Notes: a model not told the origin generated them from the letters alone. Positions 11,100 through 22,208 are shown, numbered from the stretch's first letter. The stretch is DNA of 64,000 nucleotides from Mantis religiosa (GCA_030765055.1 CM060950.1:460223710-460287709); one strand, 5' to 3'. Translations and numbers: made by a program.

Positions 11100-11420
11100 T
11101 AAGGCGATATGGGAGGTAATAAAATAAGAAACTCACCAGATACAACCATAACCCACAAACATCTAATTAAGAATACATCACCAGGTAATTAGCAATCCCA
11201 AGGAAATAGCCAACGCTTTCAACAATTACTTTGTTGAAATTACAAAGAAAATACAGGTAATTGAGGACAACAATTGTCAGGTTTAGAATGCCAATTTAAT
11301 TTTCTTATAACCTGATTTACTCAAAAAACAATGAAGTGAGAATATATGCAAGACTCAAGGAAAATGATAACTATATCCCACTTAAAATTCAATCATGGAT
11401 GCTTTGCTAAACATCTTTAT
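11100..11420 (+). mobile_element. Non-LTR retrotransposon (LINE) remnant
   Basis: The plus frame around 11190-11275 reads ISNPKEIANAFNNYFVEITK, the well-known conserved stretch just upstream of the RT domain in Jockey/CR1-type LINEs. Flanking frames are decayed and no RT catalytic box is present. Confidence 0.55.
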
Positions 11421-11790
11421 AGAAGCAATATTAATATTCTCCTTTCTGTGATTACCGTGATGGGCAGATAGAAGCAAAGACGGACAGTAATACACCTCCA
11501 GGATCATATAGCAAGATTAAATCAGTGTTACTTACTAGTGATTCAAAATATGTATAAAATGTGATGATAAAATGCTTAAAAGAGTTAAATGTCTAATGTT
11601 CAACATTAATGCAATGAAATGTTTGGAAGACTATGTGTAAGTGTTCTTCATAATTCTCTATATTACTGTCATTGGCTGCATGGGTAATTGTCAATAAATA
11701 ATTAAATTTTAAAAAATATTTGCCATCATATATATGGCATCAGTCATCTTTGCCTTTTGGTAACCCACATAAATTTGTGTTCCCTTTATA

Positions 11791-12715
11791 CGAGGGGCAA
11801 TCAAATATTAACAGGCCTTTGTTTACTGCGCACACATAGAGTGCCGTATGTTTTCGAGGCTTTTACAGCACATACAGTGAGGTCCCTGGAAGGGGACAGT
11901 GGCCTTGGGAACTCGTTTGGATCGGTCCCTCAGTTGCTGCCGAGATGTCTGAGAGAGAGCTGCATCCAGCTGTTGTGCAACGAGTAATAATGAAGTTTCT
12001 TGTCAATGAAAATGTCGGTGCAGCTGAAATTTGCCATCAGTTACTCCCACAGTTTGGGGAAAGAACCTTTTCATGGTCCAGAGTTAAACACTGGTGCCAT
12101 GAGTTTAATGAAGCACGTGAACGTGTTGAAAACTTGGCCCACACTTGCCACCCATGCACCAGCCTCAATCCAGAAAACAGCCAAGCTGTTCAAGACATCA
12201 TTGAAGGGGATCGCCACATCACAGTGCTTGAGATTTGTTGACAACTTCTTATAAGCTATGGGGGAGTGCCCAATCAATCATTTGAAGGGAGCTGAAATTG
12301 AGAAAAGTGTCAGCTCGTTGGGTTCCGCGGTATCTCACTGCAGAACTGAAAGCAGTGTGAGTTCAAATGTGTCGCATGCTTCTCATGCACTATGAAGAGG
12401 AAGATGATGCTTTTCTGGACAGAATCATCACTTGTGATGAGACAAGGGTGCATCATTACACACCCATATCAAAGAGGGCCAGTCTGGAATGGAGGAGTGC
12501 AGAGCAACCGCCGGTGAAAAATTTTGTGCGCAACTGGCTCCGCACCCGTCCTCGTACTTTCTTTGAAACTGGCATTAAAAACTGCCTGTCCATTGGAACA
12601 AATATATATAAAGGACGGGCGAATATGTAGAAAAGGAAGAAAAATGTTAATTTCAATTATTCTTAATGAATAAATTTTCTGGAACGAAAGGCCTGTTTAT
12701 ATTTGATTGCCCCTT
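11791..12715 (+). mobile_element. Mariner element, internally deleted
   Basis: TIRs CGAGGGGCAATCAAATATTA and TATATTTGATTGCCCCT with TA at the borders. At about 925 bp it is shorter than a full mariner, and the 3' half of the transposase is missing. Confidence 0.85.
11945..12630 (+). pseudogene. Mariner transposase remnant
   Basis: The start MSERELHPAVVQRVIMKFL and an HTH region (FSWSRVKHWCHEFNEARERV) are followed by a stop near 12241. A later frame has DRIITCDETRVHHYTPISK, which contains the first catalytic Asp of the mariner DDE/D core. The second and third Asp are lost with the internal deletion. Confidence 0.8.
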
Positions 12716-12846
12716 ATATTAATTACATTCAAACCTATGTGTGCATAAAACAAACACCTGGAGAAGCAAATACTTCAAATTATTTTGAAAAGGTAAATTG
12801 GAATTAACACTGAAGTAATGTAATAATTAATATTATACTATGTACT

Positions 12847-13041
12847 TCACATACCTCAAATTTTCTTTCAGTGCCTTTCACCTCCACTTGAAGGCACTGT
12901 CAAGAAATTGTTGACTGGCTAGAAACTTTGGTGTTCCAACTGATCATAGTTTTCTGGAGAAGAGACATCTGGCAACAATCCAAGTTTCTGCTTACACGTG
13001 GAGGTGAAACGTGTTGAAAGAAAATTTGTGGTACGTGAAGT
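12847..13041. repeat. Fold-back repeat
   Basis: Arms TTTCTTTCAGTGCCTTTCAC and GTGAAACGTGTTGAAAGAAA (with more distant matches ACTTCACATACC / GGTACGTGAAGT) form an imperfect inverted repeat of about 45 nt per arm. It resembles the PLE fold-backs in shape, but no ribozyme core is seen. Confidence 0.5.
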
Positions 13042-13370
13042 ACAGAGTGTCTCAGTCGACTTATAGTTAATTACTTCATATTATGTTTCATTACATTTTC
13101 AATCATCTTTGTTGAGTACTTAAAAGGTTAGGAAGAACCTATTATTGAAATTATGGAAGCTGAATCAAATAAAACATCTAATTTTACTCTGTATTATAGT
13201 ATTAGACTGCAATAACAAAAATAATTATCATCTGAACACCAATAACACTTAACAGCTTCAAGAACATTTAAAGAGATAAAGCTTTTTAAACTATATGCTC
13301 CGGTTTTCCAGCCGACATATTAAGTTACACAGTTACACATAATTTCTCACCATATAACCATTTTACCCAC

Positions 13371-13418
13371 CTTCCTCCATTGTACTGGTTTCTGCAGCGG
13401 CCTCACCATTTGACATAT
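13371..13418 (-). CDS. Klingon-type adhesion protein, 48-nt micro-exon (acidic linker)
   Basis: A 48-nt exon between acceptor TTGCTTTAG and donor GTGGGT. It is phase 1 on both sides and encodes MSNGEAAAETSTMEE plus split codons giving Asn before and Glu after. It is the stalk between the FN3 domain and the GPI signal. Support comes from the exact phase match to both neighbours and from splice consensus; there is no conserved motif in the peptide. It could be an optional exon, since removing it would keep the frame (48 is divisible by 3). Confidence 0.75.
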
Positions 13419-13909
13419 CTAAAGCAATTCACAACAAAAAATAAATGAATAAAGCAGTGCAAAGCCAAACAAAACAGAAAAATTATATTTCCATTCTTAT
13501 AATAATAGATGCTGCACAGCCATAACAGCTTTAGAAAATTTTTAAAATAACAACTGATAATAAGCTGCTCAATTTTACAGTATAATGTAGCTTTTCAATT
13601 AAACTTGCAATGTAACAAAATTACTGATCTGAAGAGGGAAATAAATAAATAAAAAAAAGACCTGTTTTACTGCACATTACTGGTTACTACACAATTGCTT
13701 AGTAATAAACTCTAAAAGATTCAATTAAATATTATATTTCATTGCATAACGAGTCACTTTTGTAAAGGTCCATGGGTCTGCACGTACTTTAAACAGCGCA
13801 ATAAAAAATGACGTGTCATAAAAATGCCAAAACTAATATCACACAAATAAAAATATTTGCTACTAAGGCTTCACTTATCTTAAGAAATTGGTGTTGATAT
13901 TTTTTTCAA

Positions 13910-13954
13910 ATGGAAATCGATTTCGCAAACAAATTGCTTGCATCCTCAGTCCAC
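13910..13954 (-). ncRNA. Hammerhead ribozyme-like motif, family C left arm
   Basis: Minus strand: stem I GTGGA/TCCAT (5 bp with one G-U), core CTGAGGA (fits CUGANGA), stem II GCAAGC-AATTT-GTTTGC (one C-G pair reads as C-G/G-C around the loop), GAAA, stem III ATCGAT, cleavage base U. All core positions are intact. Confidence 0.65.
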
Positions 13955-14607
13955 AGATAAACTCCGTTGTCAAGGATACCGGTTAATATGCCTTTTTTAT
14001 GTTTTTTTAGTATTACCAACACCTGAAAACGAAACAAACCTAAAAATATAATCAACTGCTGGTATTTCAAAATTCATTATGTGATGCTTATTTTTTTAAA
14101 TAAATATCTTTTCCCACACTATTAAATCTATTGAACCATTTAATTGTTTTAATAATTTCACTTCAGGGTTTATTTCATGGTTAAATGACCAAAAATGATC
14201 TGCTATGGCCGATTTATCAATTTGTTTATACTTAATGTTACAAAAATGTTCTTTCGTTCTGGTTTCCAAATTACGTTTCGTCTTTCCGATATAAATATGA
14301 TCACAATCTAAACAATTAAATTGATAAATACCAGATTTTTTATTACTAGGAATTTTAAATTAACCGTAGCAGATCATTTTTGGTCATTTAACCATGAAAT
14401 AAATCCTGAAGTGAAATTATTAAAACAATTAAATGGTCCAATAGATTTAATAGTGTGGGAAAAGATATTTATTTTAAAAATAAACATTGCATAATGAATT
14501 TTGAAATACCAACAGTTGATTCTATTTTTAGGTTTGTTTTGTTTTCAGATGTTGATAATACTAAAAAAAACAATATTGACCGGTATCCTTGACAACTGAG
14601 TTTATCT

Positions 14608-14652
14608 GTGGACTGAGGACGCAAGCGATTTGTTTGCGAAATCAATTTCCAT
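14608..14652 (+). ncRNA. Hammerhead ribozyme-like motif, family C right arm
   Basis: Stem I GTGGA 14608-14612 with TCCAT 14648-14652, CTGAGGA 14613-14619, stem II GCAAGC/GTTTGC, GAAA 14638-14641, stem III ATCAAT (palindrome broken by one G to A change relative to the left arm). Confidence 0.6.
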
Positions 14653-15057
14653 TTGAAAAGAAGTATCAACACCAATTTCTTAAGATAAGTGAAGCCTTAG
14701 TAGCAAATATTTTTATTTGTGTGATATTTTTTACTTCACTGTGGCTAGCTTCATTTTTTACATAGCCAAAACTAATATTTAAGTTCAGCCTCTTCCAAGA
14801 GTGCAACATAAAGACTTTTGGAAAATCTACACTACATAAACTATCCCTTACATGGAACATTTGTCACTGTTTTTAATTTTCTCAAAAATGACTCTTTAAA
14901 GATATTGATTAAAATACCATATTTACACAACAAATAAAATATAGTCAAATCTGCTTTATATGTAACCCATTTTTACGTAATTTGCATTTATACATCAATA
15001 TTTGCAGGTCCCAGAAAAAATTCAATTTAGAAATAAGTTAATAGAGCCTTATTTATA

Positions 15058-15964
15058 TGGGGGCTGATCAACAAAGACTGAGAATGATTTTTTTCCTGTA
15101 GCTTCTGTGATAGTTTTGTATCTGTAACATAAATATTTGAAAAGAGAGAGTTTTTATATATAATGTCGGTAGGCAGCAGCACACTCATATTGATAGGTTG
15201 GTATTAATGCTCTATTTTGTAGACCCTACGTGCATTTCACATACCAGACAGTGGAGGTGATGCAAGAGGAGCAGTACAGCGCAATCAAATTCTGTTTTCG
15301 TTTAAACCATACAGCCACCGAAACTTATGAAAAGCTGAAGCAAGCGTACAGTGAAGATGTACTATCTCATGCAACAGTGCTTAGGTGGTTCAAGGACTTA
15401 AGAGAAGGCAGACTTATCAGTGTTAAGCAAGGTGGGCCTGGTGTTTTGGCTTCTGCTGTGACTGAAGTCAACATCAACACAGCTGCTATGATTGTCCGAG
15501 AGGATCGGTGTATAACATTGCATAAGCTCAGTGAAGTGTTGAGCATTTCATATGGCAGTGTGTTTACAATTATGCACGACCATCTCCATATGACCCGAGT
15601 TTGTGCTCGTTGGGTGCCACATCTGTTGACTCCCAAACAAAAGGCTGTGCGAATGGAGACAAGCCATGAGGTGCTGCGTCTCTTTGCTGATGGAGGGGAT
15701 GCATGTTTTAAATTGATTATCACTGGTGATGAGTTATGGCTTCATCATTATGATCCTGAAGGAAAACAAGCCAGCACAGTGTGGAAATCGCCAGGTTCTC
15801 CAACACCAAAAAAAGGCAAAAGTTGTTCCATCTACAGGGAAAGTGATGGTGATCACATTTTTTGAAGTGGGGGACTACTTCGAAAAAGATAATGTAAACA
15901 TTGAATTGCAGTTGTAAACATCTATGGAAAAAAATCAATCTCAGTCTTCGTTGATCAGCCCTCG
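15058..15964 (+). mobile_element. Mariner element, internally deleted
   Basis: TIRs GGGGGCTGATCAACAAAGAC and GTCTTCGTTGATCAGCCCTC, with TA on both sides. The element is about 907 bp, so roughly 400 bp of a standard mariner is missing from the C-terminal half of the transposase gene. Confidence 0.88.
15230..15865 (+). pseudogene. Mariner transposase, N-terminal open frame, C-terminally truncated
   Basis: An uninterrupted frame of 211 codons; the family-typical start is the inner Met at MQEEQYSAIKFCFRLN. It keeps the N-terminal HTH (TYEKLKQAYSEDVLSHATVL, RWFKDLREGR), the second HTH (ITLHKLSEVLSISYGSVFTI) and the linker box RVCARWVPHLLTPKQK. It also has the first catalytic Asp in ITGDELWLHHYDPEGKQAS. 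The second (HDN) and third (SPDL..CD) catalytic blocks are deleted, so it cannot cut DNA. It may still bind TIRs. No other in-frame stop occurs before the deletion. Confidence 0.85.
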
Positions 15965-16529
15965 TAGGTAATGCATTTATATGTAATTCAGTTATACATA
16001 ATAAATTTCAATTAAATATAACTAAGTTATATTAATTAAATGAGCATATGGCATATGCTATCATAAAAGAAACTCGAAACACATTTTCCTTATCGCCACT
16101 GACAAAGATACAAGCTGAGGGGCGACTTTTGGCCACGGAAACAAAAGGCAAACACGTTAGCTCAAGTATGTCTTTCAGTGCAACGGTGTTGTAGCAACAA
16201 ATGAAAAGAAAAGATTATTTTTGGTATCTGGTGTTTACTGTTGATCAGTGGTTTAGTCTTCCAGTTCTCAGTTGCTTTTAATCAGCCGCAGAGAAAAGAA
16301 AAAGGAAATACATCACAATAGATCATACTATAGGTGGTACTTAAGACACAAAACCAAAACTTTATTTGCTTCCGACATAGGAATTGCTTATACACGCTAT
16401 GCATAGTCATCAGTGAGGGGAAAACTCTGGAAGAAACTTATCCAGATAACTCATTCTGACCCAGATTCGAATTCAGCATCTCTTGAATGCGGGCTATGGG
16501 CATTACATCAGTTAGAAAAGGTGTACTGA

Positions 16530-16800
16530 GAAAGCTATAAGTTCTTGATAGATAGAGTCAACATGAAAAATTTAATGCCAGGGTTGGGATTTGAACCATG
16601 GATCTCCTGGTTTCCGTCCAGTCGCTCTAACCCTTTGTGCTACCATGGCCAACTTGCCGTCATGGCATTTTCTCCATTTGACTCGTATATTTTCCCGGTA
16701 GACCACTAGGCGCTCTCGCATTCAAGATACACCGTTTGTGGCGACTTACTATCATAAGTACTTGAGTCCCAGACTTCGTAATTTAACTCTTATTATTTTA
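16530..16800 (-). repeat. SINE-A, tRNA-derived
   Basis: Minus strand: GGCCATGGTAGCACAAAGGG head, B-box-like GGTTCAAATCCC, then GGCATTAAATTTTTCATGTT. Upstream of the tRNA-like part is the family leader (GTACTTATGATAGTAAGTCG). Confidence 0.8.
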
Positions 16801-17030
16801 GTTAACTGATGGAAATTAATCATTTCTTCATACTAGCCATGTATAGGCTAAGGCTTTGCATAGATAGAGTCAACCTGAAAAATTCAATGCCATGGCTGGG
16901 ATTTGAACCACTGATCTCCTGGTTTCCGTCCAGTCGCTCTAACCTATTGAGCTACCATGGCCAACTTGCCGTTATGACACTAATCTTCTTGAATCTCGAA
17001 TGTATCTCGAATGCGAGAGTCCCTAGTGGT
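16801..17030 (-). repeat. SINE-A, tRNA-derived
   Basis: Minus-strand copy with TAGCTCAATAGGTTAGAGCG and GGTTCAAATCCCAG, meeting the next copy head-to-head. Confidence 0.8.
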
Positions 17031-17245
17031 TTACGGGGAAATATATGAGTCGATTGGAGAATTTAATGTCACAACGGCAAATTGGCCATGGTAGCTCAGT
17101 GGGTTAGAGCGACTGTACGGAAACCAGGAGATCAGTGTTTCAAATCCCGGCCGTGGCACTGAATTTTTCATGTCGACTCTATCAATCCAAAATCTTAGCT
17201 TGTATACAGCTAGTGTGAAGAAATGATTCATTTCCATCAATTAAC
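17031..17245 (+). repeat. SINE-A, tRNA-derived
   Basis: GGCCATGGTAGCTCAGTGGG, TTAGAGCGAC (A box) and TTTCAAATCCCGG (B box), followed by the tail ATTTTTCATGTCGACTC and GATTCATTTCCATCAATTAA. Confidence 0.8.
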
Positions 17246-17409
17246 TTATATATTCTATACTTTTTTGAGTGATAGACCAAAATTATTTTTTTTCTTCTCA
17301 TGGTCCACAAAAGCATGAGATTTTAAAGCCATAAGATAGTAATCCCCATTTTTAAAACAATCTGACAACCACCTTAACCTATGTATGCTGCAGTAACAAA
17401 ATGTGTAAA

Positions 17410-17710
17410 TTAATTGATGGAAATTAATCGTTCCTCCATACTAGCCGTGTATAGGCTAAGGCTTTGGATAGATAGTCAACCTGAAAAATTCAATGCCATG
17501 GCCGGGACTTGAACCACAGATCTCCTGGTTTCCATCCACTTGCTCTTAACCTTCGAGCTACCATGGCCAAAGTGCTGTCATGACATTAAAATGTCCAACT
17601 GACTCGTATGTTTTCCTGCTAAACCGCTAGGGGTTCTCATATTTGAGACACACACCGTTTGCGGTGACTTACTATTGTAAGTACTTGATTCGCAGGCTTT
17701 ATTGTTAAAC
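17410..17710 (-). repeat. SINE-A, tRNA-derived
   Basis: Minus-strand copy with leader and tRNA-like region (GGCCATGGTAGCTCGAAGGT). It is the fourth copy in a 1.2-kb cluster. Confidence 0.75.
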
Positions 17711-17803
17711 CACCGTTAAACCTTCATCATTAAGGACCCTGGGCTCATTTGAGCATCATTTCACTCATTGTACTCATCGTCCGATATGGCTAAATGTTAG
17801 AGG

Positions 17804-17835
<32 letters not shown>
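17711..17835 (+). repeat. SINE-B 3' fragment
   Basis: Tail GGCTCATTTGAGCATCATTT, CATCGTCCGATATGGC and a 24-base A run. The tRNA-like head is missing (5' truncation). Confidence 0.75.
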
Positions 17836-18489
17836 GGCAGCCAAGAACTTCAACACCTTTGTATAGCAAACTGGTTTTTAAAAATATACCTATCACTTTA
17901 CCTGATGTATTCTCTATACATTTCTCTAAGCAATGAGATGGAACAGATAGATACTGATACTTCTTAGTTATATTAAGTCACATTAGGTTAATGCTAAATA
18001 GAATTATTTAATACAAAGTGATACTTTGTCACATCACATGCAATGTAATCTTAATAATAGAGATATGATCATTATGCAATGAAATACAGTATGTAGCATC
18101 AAGCTTTGCTTCTTACCCATTTTTGAGAATTTGTGTATTATTTGTAGAGTTCAGCAGTATATCAGTTAAATATATCAAGTTATTCGTGTAGCAAACAAAC
18201 AAAAAGCAAAAAATGCCCCTCTTAAAGAAGAATACCAGCAAATGGCCCTTTATTTCCAGGTTCAGTTATACTTAGAAGTGCTTGCAATCTAACAACTTTA
18301 AATGTGTTCCTTTAGTGCATCATTACTAGTACTGTAGAACTTGCAAAATTTAAATATGTAGGACCTAAGAACATAAGTCAAATTATTCAAGAATTTGAAT
18401 AAACAAACAAATAGTACTGATAATCTATATAACATGTATCCGAGTATGTAAAATATGAAGCTATTAATAGTGAAGGAAACAAATATCTA
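17836..18489. other. No gene seen
   Basis: AT-rich intron sequence without recognised features. Confidence 0.4.
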
Positions 18490-18640
18490 CAAATATAACA
18501 ATTTGTAACTTAAAACTTCACTTATCTTATAAGAAAATGTGATATTTTTCCTATAAATTGTCCGGGATTGTGATTTCATGTAAAACTTTTACATATCTTC
18601 AGCCGGAAACAACAAAGCTGTCGGCATCGTTACAAACGTC
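18490..18640 (-). mobile_element. PLE 3' end fragment, family J
   Basis: Matches the arms of the element at 59050-59660 (TTGTAACTTAAAACTTCACT tail). It contains one ribozyme-like motif and no coding part, and it abuts the left side of an N2 element. Confidence 0.7.
18561..18607 (-). ncRNA. Hammerhead ribozyme-like motif, family J
   Basis: Minus strand: stem I TCCGG/CCGGA (5 bp), core CTGAAGA, long stem II ATGTAAAA/TTTTACAT, GAAA, stem III ATCACAAT, cleavage base C. Compared with the 59-kb copies, stem I changes A-U to G-C with pairing kept, a compensating change. Confidence 0.68.
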
Positions 18641-19410
18641 TTATGTTTTATCAGTATACGATATAAATTTTTTTGTCATTCTCACACTTAATTAAAATGT
18701 CTGTTAATGTTGGTATCCCTATGTCTTTTAAAACTAATAGATGCATCAAACATGTCCAAGATACAGGATCAGTTACTCACAGAAAAAGAGACACTAGACA
18801 CTATAAAGTGACTGATTCTAATCACTATGTACTAGAGATATTTTCTTGTTTAGACTTGGATAAAAGCTTTGTACATATTGTAACACTAATTTATTTTTCA
18901 TTCCTAGAACGTGTTCTGCTAATTTTCTGGTTTGTAAGGAAGTTACATTGTGAGGAAACTGTGGGTGATAGAAAAGAATTGAGATCAAATTGTAATATTT
19001 ATATTTTATGTGACAGGTTTACAATATGCATATATGTCTACTATAACAGAAAAACAGATGTTCAGTATGAAATAAGTGTTCATTGATTTAACATTTCGTA
19101 TATTCTTCATGGTCTAATTCTATGGCTGCATAATTAGCTTTGCAGTGCATTGCATTGCATTATATAGCTTTTTATAAACAGTTATTGTATCTATGCACCA
19201 GGCGAAATTACGCACCTTTATATTACGCGGGCAGACCCACCTCTCAAATAGTATATTTACCTGCCAGTAGAGGGAGGCCTCAAAGCTGCTGTTAATACAT
19301 CTAATACGATTGCAAGCCACTAGGGCAATCGTATATAAACTCGCTCGTATTGATGACAAAATTTTGCGTGGTAAAATTGCAGATAAAAATGAACACCATG
19401 TAGAAATAAT
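18641..19410 (+). mobile_element. N2 TIR element, copy 2 (left-truncated)
   Basis: The right end is CAGATAAAAATGAACACCAT. The plus frame near 18697 has VGIPMSFKTNRCIKHVQDTG followed by SVTHRKRDTRHYKV, which looks like the wing end of an HTH with a 'DTGSVTRKK' motif typical of mobile-element HTH proteins. The GCAGACCCACCTCTCAAAT block matches 30190 and 51820. Confidence 0.65.
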
Positions 19411-20129
19411 GTAAAAATGAACTATTAAATTAATATAAACTGCTGAACTATACAAATAGTTCAATACTAACAAGAATAAGAAAAACCATAATTCGCCACT
19501 TAAATTCAATAATGTACTCTCTTATGCTCTTTTGTTTCCAATTTATTTATGCTACTACATTTGAGAAGAAGAAAATAAAAAATAAGTAAAAATAAATTTG
19601 AATAAACTGGAAATCTAGATCAACAAGGGCCAGATATACAAGGTTCTTGTGCAGTTGAGATGTACGTACACACTTGTCGTGCAAGTTACAAATCAGATTT
19701 GAATGATATCTATGCAGTCCTTCATTATACTGTATCTATAATCATGTATCCTAATCTCAGGGTACTGCCTTTCTACTCTACAATGTTTTGTACCTGTGTG
19801 TTCATAGTACTGTTTACATATTAAAGGTTAAGTTAATATATATACATATATACATAAATAAATAATCTTAACTCTATATAAATAAACCTTATAGTAGTCT
19901 GAATAAATAGCTTTAAATCTGTAATCCCTTAAAATTAATCGGTCGAAATATATATATTCCAAATATATACTTGTTTCTGTGAATTTGTGGCTAACTCTCT
20001 GGGATTTTACTCTACAAAGAAACTGGAGACAACATCTTTATGGTATATACGTACTTGTAATAGTTATCAAGTTAATCAATTTATCTTTACAAGTTAACCA
20101 ATGAAATGACCCAATATTGCACAATAAGC
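19411..20129. other. No gene seen; short dispersed repeat
   Basis: About 19745-19815 contains GGTACTGCCTTTCTACTCTA, a repeat also seen near 43110, 43480, 50930 and 55360. Nothing else is recognised. Confidence 0.4.
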
Positions 20130-20620
20130 CTAGTGTGACCCACTTCTATGGGTGTGTCTGCCACACATTCAAGAGATCCCGAGTTCAAATCTTGGTTTGA
20201 ATGAGTTACTGAGATGAGGTTCCCCCACCAGTTTTTCCTTATTCTGTGAAGACCAATGTCAGGCATCTTTTAGCTCTAAGGATCCAGGATTGCCTCGGTA
20301 GTGTAGATGGTAGCATCTCTGCCTCACGTTCAAGAGGTCCCGAGTTCGAATCTCGGTCAGGGTGAGTTACCTGGATAAGGTTTTTTCTAGGGTTTTCCCT
20401 TATCCTGAAAGACAAATGATGGGTGACTCTAAGCTCCATGGATCCCGGACTCATTTGAGCATCATTTCACTCATTTCATTCATCGTCCAATATGACTTAA
20501 CATTGGAGGACGTAAATTACAAAAAAAGATCCAGGACTCTTTTGAGTATGATTTCTCAATTTCAGTTATCATCCAATCTGATCTACCAAATAAAGGACGT
20601 ATTAAACAAAAAGTGTTAAA
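20130..20620 (+). repeat. SINE-B (old copy) interrupted by a younger SINE-B
   Basis: Old copy halves at 20130-20289 and 20528-20620 (head with GAGTTCAAATCTTGG; tail CTCTTTTGAGTATGATTTC). It is split by the insertion at 20290-20527. Confidence 0.75.
20290..20527 (+). repeat. SINE-B, younger, nested, with 9-bp target duplication
   Basis: Head TGCCTCGGTAGTGTAGATGG, B box GAGTTCGAATCTCGG, end GGACGTAAATTACAAAAAAA. GATCCAGGA occurs at 20281-20289 and again at 20528-20536. Confidence 0.88.
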
Positions 20621-20947
20621 TACAACACACTTGCCATCCTGGTGCTGATAACAGCCATGTGGGCTGGGCTAGCCTAGCTACCTGACTAAACGTCATCTTG
20701 CTACTGTACCTTCCCCTTCTCGCATGGTCTCTATTCACTTGATTAAAAACTTTAGCCAGTTATGTCTCTTCAAACGAGATCTAATCATATGCCTATACAA
20801 CTAGTAACTCATTACTTTTTAAAACACCATTTCTTTAGCAAATTTATAAGCCAACGATGACTAGCAAATATACAAAATAATCATTTAAAATAAGGTTATG
20901 CTTTATGTGTTTTTGCTTTCCTAATTTTATATCTGAATGCCACATAC

Positions 20948-21122
20948 TGCTTATGGAGAAATCATGAAGTTTGGACTGTGGTGTCCAGCCATGTTCATTT
21001 TTAGCACGCAGCGCCACTTCATAGTCTCCTGGTTTCAGTCCCTTAAGCATATACGTGAGAGTATACACATTCCCTTCTGGATTCTCTACTTGTGCCGCTT
21101 CCGTTGTCCATTTGTCATTTGA
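20948..21122 (-). CDS. Klingon-type adhesion protein, exon 6 (second half of fibronectin III)
   Basis: Acceptor TTATTTCAG, donor GTATGT, phase 0 in and 1 out. It begins SNDKWTTEAAQVEN, continues through the FN3 signature LKGLKPGDYEVALRAKNEHG, and ends WTPQSKLHDFSIS plus 1 nt. L-x-P-x-x-x-Y-x-x-x-x-x-A-x-N-x-x-G is the standard FN3 strand F-G pattern. Reading straight through the donor stays open for about 80 bases, so a longer read-through form cannot be excluded from sequence alone, but the GTATGT donor and the phase match to exon 7 favour splicing here. Confidence 0.9.
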
Positions 21123-22053
21123 CTGAAATAAACAATATTACATTAGTTTGCGACACACAAAATAAACAAATATTTTAAATGGTTCACATCACTAACACAC
21201 AAGTGATTTTAAAAATGTAAAACAAGACATGGTTTAAACATCTTATACTTTAAATGCTGTGTATTTTACTAGAGACACTCAAAATAACAAGCACTACAAT
21301 TTTTTTGTTTTTGATAATAAGCATTATTGAAATCATGGGAACATCTATGTGCAGACCATTATTTAAAAAATTTAAAATATTACCTCTCCCATGTATTTTC
21401 ATTTTTGAAATTTTAAAATTTACAAAGAAAAATTTAATGAAAGGACATGGCCACTGTACCTTTAATGACACAGTTCATAATCATAATACTAGACAGAAAA
21501 TGGACATTCATGTGAATAGAAGTAACACAAGAGCTCATCAAAACAGTGTAATAAACTTAGGAATCACTTTTTTTTAATAAACTGCCTATAGCCAATAAAA
21601 CCACTTGCAATTTTTCAGCATTTAAAAAGTCAATTTTGGCATAGTTGCTAGACCACTGTTTTTATTCTGTTAATGAATTTATGGAACGTTTATAATATTG
21701 TTACATTTATGAATTAATTGTGTATATTATAAAATTCTTAAGATATCTTTATAAAACATTATTTTGTACAAACACTGACTTGTCCTAATTGGATGTGACT
21801 TGTTAATTTACAAGTATAGTTAATTGCACTGTAAATTCACAATTTGACGTGTCTTATATCATAGTACTCGTGTACAATGTATGATTTACAAGACGAATAA
21901 ATTATCTGTCAATCTATCTATAGACAATTACAACTATTCCTGTCAGTATATCGAAATTTAACTGCATTGGAACACCACAGTGAAGCGAAATAATTATTAA
22001 ATTATAGATAAGTCATATTTATTACACATAAGCTTCACTTATGTACCTATATT

Positions 22054-22093
22054 GAGGACATGTTTCGTGAACTATCGTTCGTATCATCGGCTC
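22054..22093 (-). ncRNA. Hammerhead-like motif, PLE family A
   Basis: Minus strand: stem I GAG/CTC, core CCGATGA (U4C as in the first family A copy), stem II GAAC-GATA-GTTC, GAAA, stem III ACATGT, cleavage base C. Confidence 0.5.
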
Positions 22094-22208
22094 TAGCGAC
22101 TAAAGCTTGATCCAGTGGTGTGGGTAGTTCTGGAGTTGCTGCTGCCATCTGTTGATTTTGTGATGAATTTAAATGTGGGGTTGTCTTCTGGCGGGATTTT
22201 GAAGTTCA

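Larger units (their letters stand above)
13845..14735. mobile_element. Fold-back PLE, family C, head-to-head arms with GIY-YIG remnants
   Basis: Arms of about 390-490 bases face each other around 14340. Each arm reads outward as a GIY-YIG endonuclease remnant (GDHIYIGKTKRNLET-like on minus near 14290; DHFWSFNHEINPEVKLLKQL-like on plus near 14370-14440), then the motif VWEKIFILKI, then a ribozyme-like motif, then the tail CACTTATCTTAAGAAATTGG. A single-orientation relative is at 26640-28030. Confidence 0.8.

Noticed and set aside
12847..13041. Ribozyme search in the fold-back near the micro-exon
   Set aside because: No CUGANGA-type box lies upstream of GTGAAACGTG with a plausible stem II.
16374..16420. 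CTGATGACTATGCATAGCGT on minus followed by GTCGGAAGC
   Set aside because: A core box is present, but no stem II closes directly on a GAAA; the site has GGAAGC instead. Possibly an old PLE end, too weak to call.
17090..17160. tRNA-like sequence with good A and B boxes (also at 34830, 39915, 20295)
   Set aside because: The same flanks recur at many sites and no complete cloverleaf with acceptor stem closes; these are tRNA-derived SINE heads, not tRNA genes.
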